Positions 28,709 through 43,851 of a stretch of 64,000 nucleotides of DNA are shown here, piece after piece. The stretch is from Microbacteriaceae bacterium (GTDB lineage Bacteria > Actinomycetota > Actinomycetes > Actinomycetales > Microbacteriaceae). The position numbers and the translations under genes are program-made. Position 1 is the first letter of the stretch; the number at the start of each line of letters is the position of its first letter. Location: positions 62,001 to 126,000 of the forward strand of contig JAHBTA010000003.1 in assembly GCA_019638805.1 (NCBI GenBank), in the 5' to 3' direction. Under the pieces are notes generated by a model. That model worked only from the letters and a program-made list of their open reading frames with translations. It was not told the origin of the DNA and did no database searches.

Positions 28709-28803
28709 GCTGCCGAGTTTACGTCCGGGTTCCCGGGCGTCTCCCGCGGCGCGCGTCAAGTACCGGTTGAAGGTTGCGGGAGCCGCCGCCGATGCCACCC
28801 CGA

Positions 28804-29757
28804 TCACCGGGCGCGCGGGTGCGAGGTGACGTAGACATCCCGTAGCGCGTCGGCGGTGACGCGCGTGTAGATCTGGGTGGTGGCCACGCTCGCGTGGCCC
28901 AGCAGCTCCTGCACGACGCGCACGTCGGCCCCGCCCTGCAGCAGGTGCGTGGCGAACGAGTGCCGCATGCTGTGGGGCGAGATCGCGACGTCCAGGTGCG
29001 CGCGCTCGGCGGCCGCGCGCAGCAGAAGCCAGGCGTTCTGGCGCGACAGCCGCGCGCCGCGCACCCCCAGGAAGAGCGCGGGCGTCGAGGTGCCGCGCAC
29101 CGAGAACACCGGGCGCGCCCGCACCAGGTAGGCGTCGATCGCGGAGCGCGCGTAGGACCCGACCGGCACGATGCGCTGCTTGCCGCCCTTGCCGAAGAGC
29201 CGCACCACCTCGGCCGTGCCGTCCTCGCCGATGAGGTCGTCGACGTTGAGGGCGACGGCCTCCGAGATACGCGCGCCCGTCGCGTAGAGCAGTTCGAGCA
29301 GCGCCTTGTCGCGCAGCGCCGCGGGTTCCTCGCCGTCGGTCGCGGCCAGCAGCGCCTCGACCTGCTCGATGGTGAGCGCCTTGGGCAGCCGCGCGGGCAG
29401 CTTGGGGGCGGTCAGATCCTCGGACGGGTCGACCTGCAGCACCCCCTCGTCGACCAGGAACGCGCAGAACCCGCGGATCGACGAGATGGTGCGCGCGACA
29501 CTGGATGCGGCGAGCGGCTCCTCGCGCTCGCGCAGCCCCCGCACGTACCCGGCCAGCGATCCCGCGTCCAGGGTCGTGCCGGCCCCGAGCATGGCCTCAA
29601 TGTCGCGGCGATAGGCCGCGACGGTGTGCGGCGAGCGGCCCCGCTCGATCGCGAGGTGACGCAGGTAGCGGTCGAGCTGGCGGTGCAGATCGGGGCCGGA
29701 GGCCCCCTCAGCGCCGTCCACCCGCTCAGCGCCGGACACCCGCTCAGCGCCGGGCAT
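28804..29757 (-). CDS. xerD: Site-specific recombinase XerD
   Basis: The protein has 317 residues. Active-site residues are R163 in ATGARISE, K193 in GKGGKQR, H262 and R265 in PHSMRHSF, H288 in LGHAS and Y297 in QIYTRV. Core location and the conserved nudix-xerD-parA-scpAB order identify it as the chromosome dimer resolvase, not an element integrase. ATG 29757 overlaps the nudix gene by 14 bases, and residues 2-19 are encoded by a tandem repeat, so the true start could be further in. Confidence 0.92.
   Translation of the reverse strand: MPGAERVSGAERVDGAEGASGPDLHRQLDRYLRHLAIERGRSPHTVAAYRRDIEAMLGAGTTLDAGSLAGYVRGLREREEPLAASSVARTISSIRGFCAFLVDEGVLQVDPSEDLTAPKLPARLPKALTIEQVEALLAATDGEEPAALRDKALLELLYATGARISEAVALNVDDLIGEDGTAEVVRLFGKGGKQRIVPVGSYARSAIDAYLVRARPVFSVRGTSTPALFLGVRGARLSRQNAWLLLRAAAERAHLDVAISPHSMRHSFATHLLQGGADVRVVQELLGHASVATTQIYTRVTADALRDVYVTSHPRAR
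29698..29751. repeat. Three 18-bp tandem repeats at the nudix/xerD junction
   Basis: Units are 29698-29715, 29716-29733 and 29734-29751. On the minus strand each reads GGCGCTGAG(C/G)GGG..., encoding GAERVS, GAERVD and GAEGAS in XerD. The nudix stop TGA lies in the first unit read, so later units may be duplicated stop regions translated as the XerD N-terminus. Confidence 0.8.
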
Positions 29758-30322
29758 GCGCGGCCAGGATCGCGACGAGCAGGATCGCGTTGCCGAGGCG
29801 ACCCGCGAGGGCGGCCTCGACCGCCTCGTCCAGCTCGACCCAGCGCAGCACGATGCCGGCCTCCTCATCGGTCCGCTCGTGGGCGGTGGGCGCGGGCGAG
29901 AGATCGCGCGCCTCGAAGAGCACGATGCGCTCGTCGCTCTGGCCGGGCGAAGTGTCGAACTCGAGGGGCTCGCTCCAGGTCGCGGCCACCAGGTCGGTCT
30001 CCTCCGCGAGCTCCCGCTTCGCAGCGGTCAGCGGGTCCTCCCCCGCGACGTCGAGCAGCCCGGCCGGGATCTCCCAGGAGCGCCGCCTCGTCGGGTGACG
30101 GTACTGGTTGATGAGCAGCACACGGCCGAGTTCGTCCACGGGCAGCACCGCGACCGCACCGTGGTGCGTCGTGTACTCGCGCGTGAACGTGGCGCCGTCG
30201 AGCCGGACGGTGTCGCGCCGCACCTGGAAGATCGCTCCCTCGTAGGGCGTGGCGGCATCCACCGGCTCGGCCTCCGCGCGCGCGTCGGCCAGCGGGCCGG
30301 TGCGCAGGGCCTCGAGATCCAC
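29744..30322 (-). CDS. NUDIX hydrolase (ADP-ribose pyrophosphatase-like)
   Basis: This 192-residue protein contains the nudix box GEDPLTAAKRELAEETDL preceded by WEIPAGLLDV, the ADP-ribose pyrophosphatase subtype. The GTG start at 30322 follows the pyrG stop by 7 bases. It hydrolyses nucleoside diphosphate derivatives, most likely ADP-ribose. Confidence 0.88.
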   Translation of the reverse strand: MDLEALRTGPLADARAEAEPVDAATPYEGAIFQVRRDTVRLDGATFTREYTTHHGAVAVLPVDELGRVLLINQYRHPTRRRSWEIPAGLLDVAGEDPLTAAKRELAEETDLVAATWSEPLEFDTSPGQSDERIVLFEARDLSPAPTAHERTDEEAGIVLRWVELDEAVEAALAGRLGNAILLVAILAAHARR

Positions 30323-30329
30323 GGGCGGG

Positions 30330-32123
<1,794 letters not shown>

Positions 32124-32233
32124 GGGGTTTCAGCATATCGGCCCGGGATGGGTGCGCGCCGGGACGCGCCGGGAATCGTTGCCGGGTGGATGCCGTGGGG
32201 GCGTCCCAGCGGCCGTGAGCGGCGCAGCGCCCA

Positions 32234-33940
32234 TCACCAGCGGCCGTGAGCTGCCTCCAACAACTCCTTCGCGTGCGTGAGCGCGGACTCCGACTCCGGG
32301 GAGCCGCTCAGCAGCCGCGCCATCTCGTGGGCGCGCTCGTCGGCGTGCACCAGGCGCACGCTGCTGGTCGTGACCGCGCCGTCGCTGCCCTTCTCCACCA
32401 CGAGATGATTGGTCGAGAACGCCGCGACCTGCGCCAGGTGGGTCACCACGATGACCTGCGCGGTCTGCGCGAGGCGCGCGAGCCGGCGACCGATCTCGGT
32501 CGCGCTCGCCCCGCCGACCCCGGCGTCGACCTCGTCGAACACGAACGTCGGAACCGGATCGCTCGCGGCCAGAACGACCTCGATCGCGAGCATGACGCGC
32601 GAGAGCTCACCCCCGGAGGCGCCGCGCGACAGCGGCCGCGGCTCGGCACCGGCGTGCGGCTGCAGCAGGATCGCGACCTGGTCGCCACCGGAGAGACCCA
32701 GATCCGCAGGCGACACCTCGATCGCGAGACGCGCATCCGGCATCGCGAGCGCCGCGAGCTCGGAGGTGACCTCCCCGGAGAGGCGGGCCGCGGCATCCTG
32801 CCTAAGCGCGGTGAGCCGACCGGCGAGCTCGTCGATCCGCGCGCGGTCGGCCGCGACCTCGGCCGTGAGCGCCTCGATGCGGTCGGAGTCGCTGTCGAGC
32901 TCGACCAGGCGGCTCGACCCGCGGTCGAGGTAGTCGATGACGTCGTCGAGCGTCGGCCCGTACCGGCGGGCCAGCCCGGCCAACTGCGCGCGGCGCTCGT
33001 GCATGGCCTCGAGTTCGCGGCCCGAGTCGGCGTCGAGCGAACCGAGATAGCGCGCCAGCTGGGCCGACGCCTCGGACACCTGGACGGATGCGTTCGTGAG
33101 CGCCTCGGCGATGGGGCCGAGCGCCGGATCGTGGCCGGCGACCCGCTCGATCGCGCGACGGGCGGTCTCGACGAGGGCCAACGCATCCACCCGGTCGCCG
33201 ACCGACTGGCTGGACACCGCCTCCTGCGCCTCGGCGGCCGCGAGCCGCAGATCTTCCAGGTTGCTCAGGCGCTCGGTCTGCTCGGCCAGCTCGGCGTCCT
33301 CGCCGCGACGCGGCGCCGCCGCCTCGATCTCGGTCATGGCCGCGCGCAGCTCGTCGGCCTCGCGCACGCGCCGGTCGCGCTCGGCCACGAGCACGTCGAG
33401 CTCGCCCTGCGCGGTCTGCCAGCGCCGGAAGACGTCCTGATAGTCGCCCAGCAGAACCTCGAACTCCGGCCCGGCGAAGCGGTCGAGCGCCTGGCGCTGC
33501 GCGGTCGCCGAGCGCAGGCGGATCTGATCGGACTGGCCGTGCACGACCACGAGCTGCTGACCGATCTCGCCCAGCACGCCGACCGGCGCCGAGCGCCCGC
33601 CGACCGTGGCGCGGCTGCGGCCCTCGGCCGTGACCGAACGGCCCAGAATGAGGGATGCGCGCCCCGCGCCCACGGGATCCAGCTCACCCCCGGCGTCGCG
33701 CACGCGATCCGCGACCGGACCGTGCTCGTCGACCTCCCACCGGCCCTCGACCACGGTCTGCGCCGCGCCCGAGCGGATCGCACCGCTGTCGGCGCGCTCA
33801 CCCAGCAGGAGACCGAGCGCCGTCACGACCATGGTCTTGCCCGCGCCGGTCTCGCCCGTGAGCGCCGTGAACCCCGGACCCAGGGGCAGCCGCGCCTCAC
33901 CGATGACGCCGAGGTCGCGGATGGTGATGTCCTCGATCAC
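32234..33940 (-). CDS. recN: DNA repair ATPase RecN
   Basis: This 568-residue SMC-like protein has Walker A GETGAGKT (29-36), long coiled-coil arms at about 150-360, the signature SGGELSR and Walker B FVFDEVDAGVGG. It acts in double-strand break repair. The GTG start at 33940 overlaps the nadK stop by 4 bases. Confidence 0.94.
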   Translation of the reverse strand: MIEDITIRDLGVIGEARLPLGPGFTALTGETGAGKTMVVTALGLLLGERADSGAIRSGAAQTVVEGRWEVDEHGPVADRVRDAGGELDPVGAGRASLILGRSVTAEGRSRATVGGRSAPVGVLGEIGQQLVVVHGQSDQIRLRSATAQRQALDRFAGPEFEVLLGDYQDVFRRWQTAQGELDVLVAERDRRVREADELRAAMTEIEAAAPRRGEDAELAEQTERLSNLEDLRLAAAEAQEAVSSQSVGDRVDALALVETARRAIERVAGHDPALGPIAEALTNASVQVSEASAQLARYLGSLDADSGRELEAMHERRAQLAGLARRYGPTLDDVIDYLDRGSSRLVELDSDSDRIEALTAEVAADRARIDELAGRLTALRQDAAARLSGEVTSELAALAMPDARLAIEVSPADLGLSGGDQVAILLQPHAGAEPRPLSRGASGGELSRVMLAIEVVLAASDPVPTFVFDEVDAGVGGASATEIGRRLARLAQTAQVIVVTHLAQVAAFSTNHLVVEKGSDGAVTTSSVRLVHADERAHEMARLLSGSPESESALTHAKELLEAAHGRW

Positions 33941-34860
33941 GCGCCGGAGCCCTGATCGTCGCCCGGCCCGCGCCAGCCCGTGACCGGGAGGCGGAACTTG
34001 CCGACCAGCCGGTCGGTGAACGGGCGCGGGTGCAGGCGGGCCAGCCGCACCGGAATGCCGGAGCGGCGCACCACGACGCGCGCGCCGCTGGGGAGATCGA
34101 AGGTGCGGCGGCCGTCGCACCACAGCACGCCCGCGCCGACCGAGCGCTCGAGCAGTTCGACCGCGAGCGACGAGTCGGGCCCGACCACGAGCGGGCGGGC
34201 GAAAAGCGCGTGCGCCGAGAGCGGCACCATGAGCAGCGCGTCGACGCTCGGCCACACCACGGGGCCGCCCGCCGAGAACGAGTACGCGGTCGACCCGGTC
34301 GGCGTCGACATGACCACGCCGTCGCAGCCGAACGTCGAGAGCGGGCGGCCGTCGACCTCGACGGCGACCTCGAGCGAGCGCTCGCGCGAGGCCTTCTCGA
34401 CCGAGGCCTCGTTGAGCGCCCAGGTCTCGTGCACGACGCGGTCGCCGCGCTTGACGCGCACGCTGATGGTCATGCGCTCTTCCACCTCGTAGTCGCGGTC
34501 GAGCGCGCGGGCGACCGTGGCTGGCAGCTCTTCGCGCTCGGCCTCGGCGAGGAAGCCGACGTGGCCCAGATTCACGCCCAGAAGAGGAGCGTCACTGCCG
34601 CGCGCGATCTCCGCGGCGCGCAGGATGGTGCCGTCGCCGCCCAGCACGATGACCAGTTCCAGCTCGTCGAGCTGCACATCCGTGCCCAGGAGCGCGAGCG
34701 GGGCGAGGCCGGGAGCGGCCACCAGCAATTGCTCGTGCTCGTCCGAGGAGACCACCGGCGTGAGCCCGGCCTCGATGAGCCGCCGGCACACCTCGATGCC
34801 GGCCTCGAGCGAATCGGGGCGGCCGGTGTGCGCGACCACGAGGATGTGGCGCTCGCTCAT
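33937..34860 (-). CDS. nadK: NAD kinase
   Basis: This 307-residue enzyme has the GGDGT motif (VLGGDGTILRAAE), NLGHVGFLAE and DGVVMSTPTGSTAYSFSAGGPVV. It phosphorylates NAD to NADP. ATG 34860 (MSERHILVV) is the family-like start. It lies in the tlyA-nadK-recN operon. Confidence 0.94.
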   Translation of the reverse strand: MSERHILVVAHTGRPDSLEAGIEVCRRLIEAGLTPVVSSDEHEQLLVAAPGLAPLALLGTDVQLDELELVIVLGGDGTILRAAEIARGSDAPLLGVNLGHVGFLAEAEREELPATVARALDRDYEVEERMTISVRVKRGDRVVHETWALNEASVEKASRERSLEVAVEVDGRPLSTFGCDGVVMSTPTGSTAYSFSAGGPVVWPSVDALLMVPLSAHALFARPLVVGPDSSLAVELLERSVGAGVLWCDGRRTFDLPSGARVVVRRSGIPVRLARLHPRPFTDRLVGKFRLPVTGWRGPGDDQGSGA

Positions 34861-34921
34861 CGCACTCCTCGCTGTCGGCATGTACTCGGCGCCCTCAGGG
34901 CGCTCTCACGGCAGGGCGCTC

Positions 34922-35791
34922 TCACGGCAGGGCGTCGATCGCCCCGCTCCATTCTGTCGGATCACCCCCGACGTCGGCCGACAGAGCCACCAGATACTCC
35001 TGATTTCCGGATCCACCCACCACTGGGGAGGACATGACGCCCGTGGCCCGCAGGCCCGCTTTCGCGGCAGCCTCGAGCACCCCGCGCACGGCGGCGTGCC
35101 GCGTCGTGCGATCCCGCACGATGCCCTCCCGCACCCGACCCACCTCGAACTGCGGTTTGACCAGCAGCACGAACCGTGCGCCCGCAGCTGCGACCGCCGC
35201 GAGTGCGGGCAGCACGAGCCCGAGCGGGATGAACGACAGATCCGCCACGACGATGCTGGGTCGCTCGGCCGTTCCCGACACCCCCGCCAGCAGCTCCGGC
35301 GTGAGCTCACGCGCGTTCACCCCCTCGACAACGCGCACGCGCGGGTCGTCGCGGATCGCCGGGGCGAGCTGCCCGTGCCCCACGTCGAGGGCGATGACCT
35401 CGCGCGCTCCCCGCTCGAGCAGGACCTGCGTGAAACCGCCCGTCGATGCTCCGACGTCCAGCGCCAGAACGCCCGCGGGGTCGATTTCGAACCCGGTGAG
35501 GGCGGCGTCCAGCTTGCCTGCCGAGCGGCTCACCCAGCGGTCGGTCGGGTCGTCGCCCTCGACGGTCAGTTCGGAGTCCTGCGGGACCCGCTGGGACGCC
35601 TTCCCCGCGGGGCGCCCGTCCACGTGCACCCGTCCGGCCGAAATCGCCTCGGCCGCGAGACCGCGGGAGCGCACCAGTCCGCGGCGCACGAGCGCCGCGT
35701 CGAGGCGCTCAAGAGGTAGGGTCGCCGCGTCGAGGCGCTCGTGAGGTAGAGTCGCCGCGTCGAGGCGCTCGTCAGGCACCCGGCCGGGCAT
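34922..35791 (-). CDS. tlyA: TlyA-family rRNA 2'-O-methyltransferase
   Basis: The protein has 289 residues. The S4 domain (RLDAALVRRGLVRSRGLAAEAISAGRVHVDG) is followed by a FtsJ-like methyltransferase fold (LALDVGASTGGFTQVLLERGA, VVADLSFIPL, LLVKPQFE). TlyA methylates 16S and 23S rRNA, and its loss gives capreomycin resistance in mycobacteria. The first 30 residues contain ERLDAATLP twice ahead of the real S4 start ERLDAALVR, produced by a 30-bp tandem repeat. The ATG overlaps the preceding small gene by 20 bases. Confidence 0.9.
   Translation of the reverse strand: MPGRVPDERLDAATLPHERLDAATLPLERLDAALVRRGLVRSRGLAAEAISAGRVHVDGRPAGKASQRVPQDSELTVEGDDPTDRWVSRSAGKLDAALTGFEIDPAGVLALDVGASTGGFTQVLLERGAREVIALDVGHGQLAPAIRDDPRVRVVEGVNARELTPELLAGVSGTAERPSIVVADLSFIPLGLVLPALAAVAAAGARFVLLVKPQFEVGRVREGIVRDRTTRHAAVRGVLEAAAKAGLRATGVMSSPVVGGSGNQEYLVALSADVGGDPTEWSGAIDALP
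35693..35770. repeat. 30-bp tandem repeat in the 5' end of tlyA
   Basis: Units 35711-35740 and 35741-35770 differ at only a few positions, and a partial third unit (35693-35710) is the native S4 start. Each full unit adds 10 residues (ERLDAATLP plus one), so copy changes stay in frame. Confidence 0.85.
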
Positions 35792-35969
35792 CCCCGGCCT
35801 CGAGCATGGCCTTGAGCTCGTCGTGCACCTGCGCCAGAGCCTGCGCGCGCGTCTCGAGGGGCTGGTCCTCGATCACGCGCAGCCGGGTCACGAGGGCGCC
35901 CGGCTCCTCGTCGGCGGAAACCTCCGCGGGCCCGGTTTCGTCGGGCACGGTGTCGTCGGTCTGGCTCAT
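35772..35969 (-). CDS. Small acidic protein, unknown function
   Basis: A 65-residue acidic protein starts at ATG 35969 (MSQTDDTVPDE). Its second half is helical: ALVTRLRVIEDQPLETRAQALAQVHDELKAMLE. A small gene at this position between the HAD phosphatase and tlyA genes is common in Micrococcales, and I know no function for it. It overlaps tlyA, and the HAD gene ends 4 bases upstream. Confidence 0.7.
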   Translation of the reverse strand: MSQTDDTVPDETGPAEVSADEEPGALVTRLRVIEDQPLETRAQALAQVHDELKAMLEAGDARPGA

Positions 35970-35973
35970 GGCC

Positions 35974-37032
35974 CTACGAATATAGCGCCGGGTCGATGTC
36001 CAGGGCGTGGATGGGGACCCCGGCCCCCCAGACCGCCGCGGTCCCGGCGCGCAGGGCCTCGATCTCGCTCTCCCCCGCGTCGACAATGCGGACCGTGTTG
36101 TCACGCACCCGCACGGATGCCGTGCCGGCACGCACGAGGCGACCCTCGGCATCCATGGTCTCGGCCGGCGGGGTGTAGGGCTCGAAGAGCTCGCGCAGAT
36201 CGCCCAGCAGGAAATCCGGACGCGAATCGGCAGGGGCAGCGAGCACCTGCTTGGGTCCGTCGATGCCGGTCAGCACGAGCACCGACGCGATGCCCGCGCG
36301 GCGGGCGCCCAGGATGTCGGTGTCGAGGCGGTCGCCCAGGAACAGGGGCCGGGTCGCACCGAAGCGCTCGATCGCGGCGTCGAAGATGGCGCGCTCGGGC
36401 TTGCCCGCGACGACCGGGAGGCGGCCCACCGCGGTGTGCACGGCGGACACGAGGGTGCCGTTGCCGGGTGCGGTTCCGCGTTCCTGGGGCAGGGTCCAGT
36501 CGGTGTTGGTCGCGATCCAGGGGATGCCGGGGCCGGCATCCGTGACGCGCAGCGCGAAGGCGGCCTCGGCCAGATCGGTCCAGGCGACGCTCGGGTGGAA
36601 GCCCTGCACCACCGCGGCGGGCGCATCGAGCGCGCTGCGGGTGACCCGGAAGCCGTGCGCCTCGACCACCGAGGTCAGGCCCTCGCCGCCCACGACGAGC
36701 ACCGTGGAACCCGGTGGAACCATGCCCGCCAGCAGCGCGATGGCCGCCTGCGGCGAGGTCACCACGTCGTCCGGCCGCACGCGCAGGCCCAACTCGGTCA
36801 AGTGCTGCGCGACCGAGGCGGCAGTGCGGGACGCGTTGTTCGTGATGTAGCCCACGCGCATGGTCGCCTGAGCGCGGTTGATGCTCTCGACCGCGAACGG
36901 CAGGGCGTGCGCCCCCGTGTAGATGACTCCGTCCAGATCGGCGAGCAGTAGGTCGACGCCCTCGAGCGGGGTGTCGGCGGAGCCGTCGCCAGAAGGGCCG
37001 GTGTCGGCGCGCGGCTTGCCCGGCTCAGGCAT
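35974..37032 (-). CDS. HAD-IIA family phosphatase (NagD-like)
   Basis: This 352-residue protein has the HAD nucleophile motif DLDGVIYTG (D32 and D34), TNNAS, GKPE and GDRLDTDILGA, the set of the NagD/4-nitrophenylphosphatase subfamily. The substrate is unknown, possibly a sugar phosphate. ATG 37032 overlaps the TPR-like gene by 8 bases. Confidence 0.88.
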   Translation of the reverse strand: MPEPGKPRADTGPSGDGSADTPLEGVDLLLADLDGVIYTGAHALPFAVESINRAQATMRVGYITNNASRTAASVAQHLTELGLRVRPDDVVTSPQAAIALLAGMVPPGSTVLVVGGEGLTSVVEAHGFRVTRSALDAPAAVVQGFHPSVAWTDLAEAAFALRVTDAGPGIPWIATNTDWTLPQERGTAPGNGTLVSAVHTAVGRLPVVAGKPERAIFDAAIERFGATRPLFLGDRLDTDILGARRAGIASVLVLTGIDGPKQVLAAPADSRPDFLLGDLRELFEPYTPPAETMDAEGRLVRAGTASVRVRDNTVRIVDAGESEIEALRAGTAAVWGAGVPIHALDIDPALYS

Positions 37033-37885
37033 CCGGGCCCTCCTCGACGATGACCACGACCTCGTCGTCCCCGTCCGGGTCGGCAGCGGATGCGAGGGCC
37101 ACCGCCGCGCGGTCGGCTCGCGCGAACCAGGTGGCGGCCTCCTCCGCGCGGCCGAGGTCTTCGAGCACGGTCGCGTAGGCGTCGAAGAGGCCGGGGCTCC
37201 AGGAGTACGCGCGGTCCGGGTCCAACTGCGGGATCTGCAGCTCGCGCAGGGCGGCCTCGGGGTCCCCCAGGTCCAGGCGGGCCCCCGACATCGCGACGGC
37301 GAGCTCGACCTGGACGGGAATCGGGAGTTCGGCGCGCGGCACCGAGCGGCCGAGCTCGAGAGCACGATCGGGCCGGCCGATGCCGCGCTCGCTGTCGACC
37401 ATGAGCGGCAGCTGGTCGTTGCTGCCGGTGATGCGGCGGTGCGTGCGCAGCTCGCGCAGCGCGAGGGCGAAGTCGCCCGTGGTGTAGGCCGTGATCGCGA
37501 GGGTCTCGCGCACGACTCCGACCCGGCCGGCGCGTCGGGCGGCCGCGAGGGCGTGCCGGTGCGCGAGCGCCGGGTCCTCGTCGATGAGCCGGGCGACCAT
37601 GACCAGGTGCCGGGCGACGTCGTCGGCGTTGTCCTTGCTGAGGGTCTTCAGGTCGGCGCGAGCCCCGCGATCGAGTTCGTTCGCGCGCACCTCGTCCGGC
37701 AGCGGCGGGTCGTCGTGGCGGGGCTTGGGCGGGTCGTCGCGCCGCGGATCGTCACGCCGCGAATCGTCTCGCCGCGGACGGGCTCCGGCTCGTGCACCGG
37801 CTCCGCCGCGTGCACCCGGAGCGGATTCGCGTCCTCGCGCGGGTCCGCGACCCTGCGCGGGTCCACGTCGCGGCGGCTTCTCCAT
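37025..37885 (-). CDS. TPR-like helical protein with basic N-terminus
   Basis: The protein has 286 residues. The first 65 are Arg/Pro/Gly-rich and disordered, with RRDD repeated three times. The rest is a series of helical pairs (HALAAARRAGRVGVVRETLAITAYTTGDFALALRELRTHRRI and similar) consistent with tetratricopeptide repeats. The C-terminus is acidic. It is the first gene after the rRNA operon and heads the HAD-tlyA-nadK-recN string. Function unknown; a scaffold role is inferred. Confidence 0.75.
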   Translation of the reverse strand: MEKPPRRGPAQGRGPARGRESAPGARGGAGARAGARPRRDDSRRDDPRRDDPPKPRHDDPPLPDEVRANELDRGARADLKTLSKDNADDVARHLVMVARLIDEDPALAHRHALAAARRAGRVGVVRETLAITAYTTGDFALALRELRTHRRITGSNDQLPLMVDSERGIGRPDRALELGRSVPRAELPIPVQVELAVAMSGARLDLGDPEAALRELQIPQLDPDRAYSWSPGLFDAYATVLEDLGRAEEAATWFARADRAAVALASAADPDGDDEVVVIVEEGPDA

Positions 37886-37919
37886 GTCGTTCCTCGTCGA
37901 TTCGGCTCGTTAACGCGAA

Positions 37920-37960
37920 ATGGCCACCCGCACCCGCCTTTCGGCGGATCGGATGGCCAT
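37920..37960 (-). terminator. rRNA operon terminator
   Basis: This is a two-tier hairpin just downstream of 5S rRNA. The outer stem pairs ATGGCCA at both ends (37920-37960), and the inner stem CCGCC/GGCGG (37934-37947) closes a small loop. It is the intrinsic terminator of the rrn transcript. Confidence 0.8.
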
Positions 37961-37972
37961 CTCACAAAGAAG

Positions 37973-38090
37973 TCCGGCGGTGTCCTACTCTCCCACGAGG
38001 TCCCCCTCGCAGTACCATCGGCGCAGAAGGTCTTAGCTTCCGGGTTCGGAATGTGACCGGGCGTTTCCCCTTCGCTATGGCCGCCGAAAC
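37973..38090 (-). rRNA. rrf: 5S ribosomal RNA
   Basis: The gene has about 118 nt. The ends GTTTCGGCGGC and GCCGCCGGAC pair, and the internal conserved CGAAC/GGGTTCGGAATG region is present. It lies about 117 bp after the 23S gene. Ends are good to within a few bases. Confidence 0.92.
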
Positions 38091-38207
38091 ACTATTGATT
38101 TGTGGTCTCTGGCTTCTCTCGAAGCGCAGCCCCGACCGCAGATCGGGAACTACAAAGTGGACGCGAGCGCTCTGTCATTCGAACAGATCGAAAAACTCAT
38201 GTGTTAT

Positions 38208-43304
<5,097 letters not shown>

Positions 43305-43850
43305 AATGATTGGCAGGCACCCGACCCGAAGGTCGAGCGCCAAATCCGTTGCCCTCGCATCCGGGAAAGCGGACGCTCGAGCGAGTTGATCTGACTGAAA
43401 GGATCGTCTACTGACAATCCGTCAATCCAAAGGAATCTCTGCTCCGCTCAGCCGAGGCCGAACGGTGCACGAGGTTGTTTGGCATTTGACATAGTGCACG
43501 CTGTTGAGTTCTCAAGGATCGGGCGCGCCTGAAGCACACGATCTCTCGGGTGGGATTCAAGGCTGCTCTGCTCACGCCGGGGATCGAGGATCCGGACCGC
43601 GTGGGCCCCCTATCCTAACCCGAAACCCGCCCCGGCGCATAGCCATGGAGGGATCCGACTTCGGAAGGGATTCGTCCCGCTTGAGGCCGAGGGGCCGGCG
43701 CCGAGGCTCCGCGCACCGCTCGCACCTTTGGGGTGACAAGGGTCAACCTTACGGCTCCCCCGGTTTCCCGCCAAATCACGGGCGATTCCCGGGCGTGTCG
43801 CGCTGTGGGGCACCGGCCGCGCGTGGTGCCGACTCGTCCGTCGACACTCC
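43305..43850 (-). promoter_or_regulatory. rRNA leader and promoter region
   Basis: This stretch of about 546 bp has no protein gene. TTGAGAACTCAA (43504-43515, symmetric) is a boxA-like antitermination site matching the one in the spacer. A minus-strand TAGGAT at 43612-43617 is a possible -10 box, with no convincing -35. A TTGACC lies further up, near 43745. Transcription start sites cannot be fixed by eye. Confidence 0.5.
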
Positions 43851-43851
43851 G

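Noticed and set aside
28804..29757. XerD as an integrase of a second mobile element
   Set aside because: Conserved housekeeping context (nudix-xerD-parA-scpAB) and no adjacent tRNA or excisionase.
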